DNA of 6,441 nucleotides from positions 1-6,441 of the forward strand of contig JAFGOB010000016.1 of NCBI GenBank assembly GCA_016926695.1, written 5' to 3'. Source of the DNA: Dehalococcoidales bacterium. Lineage in GTDB: Bacteria > Chloroflexota > Dehalococcoidia > Dehalococcoidales > UBA3254. Of this stretch, positions 6,117 to 6,441 are shown piece by piece. A model generated the notes under the pieces. That model was given only the letters and a program-made list of their open reading frames with translations, did not search any database and had not been told where the DNA came from. Position 1 is the first letter of the stretch, and every line of letters begins with the position of its first letter. The position numbers and the translations under genes are program-made.

Positions 6117-6441
6117 GTGGGGAGAGGGGGCCGGATAACAGGCCGGCTGTCAGAATTCTCGTGTACGCCCTCACCTCAATAGCAAAACCAAAACTTGCCG
6201 CACATCAACGGCGATTTCGACGATTTTACGCCAAATTCGACGGACTCGCAGAGGATTTGCGGCTTAGCTCTCCCCCAGCACCTCGTACATCGAGCGTTCC
6301 TCCGCGTGAAGGAGCGACGAACAAAAGACAAAAGACTTACCGCAATAATACTACAGCAGGTCATTTTATGGCAGCGTAATCCGTCCGGCTTCAGAAATAC
6401 TTTTTGGCATCACTGTTTCAAAATCTGGCTGGCTTTCTGAG
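6110..6441. other. non-coding region with several inverted repeats, possible interspersed element
   Basis: No gene could be supported here. Short open frames exist on both strands, but none has a ribosome site or recognisable domain. Several short inverted repeats occur: GCCGCA (6197-6202) with TGCGGC (6258-6263) enclosing a GGCG/CGCC pair; CTCG (6282-6285) with CGAG (6291-6294) around 5 nt; and CTCC (6300-6303) with GGAG (6311-6314). The motif TTCGACG occurs twice near 6216-6242. On the minus strand, a frame ending at a TAA in the 6260s reads HAEERSMYEVLGES at its end, as if from the C-terminus of a former gene. An interspersed repeat, a structured RNA or a decayed gene are all possible. Confidence 0.4.

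Noticed and set aside
6117..6146. G-rich run after the SDR-like gene as a G-quadruplex or terminator
   Set aside because: Only two long G-tracts with shorter GG pairs, and the GCCGG/CCGGC stem has no T-run; both readings are weak.
6195..6440. Plus-strand open frame of 81 codons at the right end
   Set aside because: No ribosome site, no recognisable domain, and composition like the surrounding non-coding DNA with hairpins.

Overview
The window looks like part of a bacterial chromosome of moderate GC content. It holds seven well-supported protein genes in three transcription units and no rRNA, tRNA or CRISPR array. Canonical lipobox and signal-peptide features suggest a cell that exports lipoproteins and secreted carbohydrate-active proteins. 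The clear Shine-Dalgarno sequences and a TTGACA-type -35 box argue against Bacteroidota, which rarely use either. A free-living spirochaete or another heterotrophic Gram-negative would fit, but no marker gene settles the phylum.

Left part (41-2461, minus strand): a two-gene polysaccharide-degradation unit. The upstream gene (857-2461) encodes a secreted protein with a fibronectin-III-like N-terminal region and a right-handed parallel beta-helix. After 27 bp follows a GH16 lipoprotein (41-829) with a lichenase-type E-x-D-x-E active site. The two probably act together outside the cytoplasm on an algal or plant polysaccharide. No transporter or regulator for them lies in the window.

Middle (2566-3783, minus strand): a stand-alone AAA_14/DUF4143 ATPase with intact Walker A and B motifs. 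It is followed by a candidate intrinsic terminator that separates it from the sugar genes. Upstream is a divergent intergenic region of about 240 bp. This region has a good promoter for the rightward operon, three similar AT-rich boxes that could be an operator, and a doubtful 61-codon ORF whose stop overlaps the ATPase start.

Right part (4023-6109, plus strand): a tight four-gene operon with a 1-bp gap followed by two 4-bp ATGA overlaps. It encodes a four-helix membrane protein with a DERDKLIELK motif, a small XRE-type repressor-like protein, a DUF4386 six-helix membrane protein and an NAD(P)-binding atypical SDR/NmrA-like protein. The first two form a recurrent membrane-protein/HTH pair. 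The HTH protein may control the operon through the boxes near the promoter.

The last 332 bp (6110-6441) contain no convincing gene. They hold several short inverted repeats and look like a structured or repeated intergenic element, or a decayed coding remnant.
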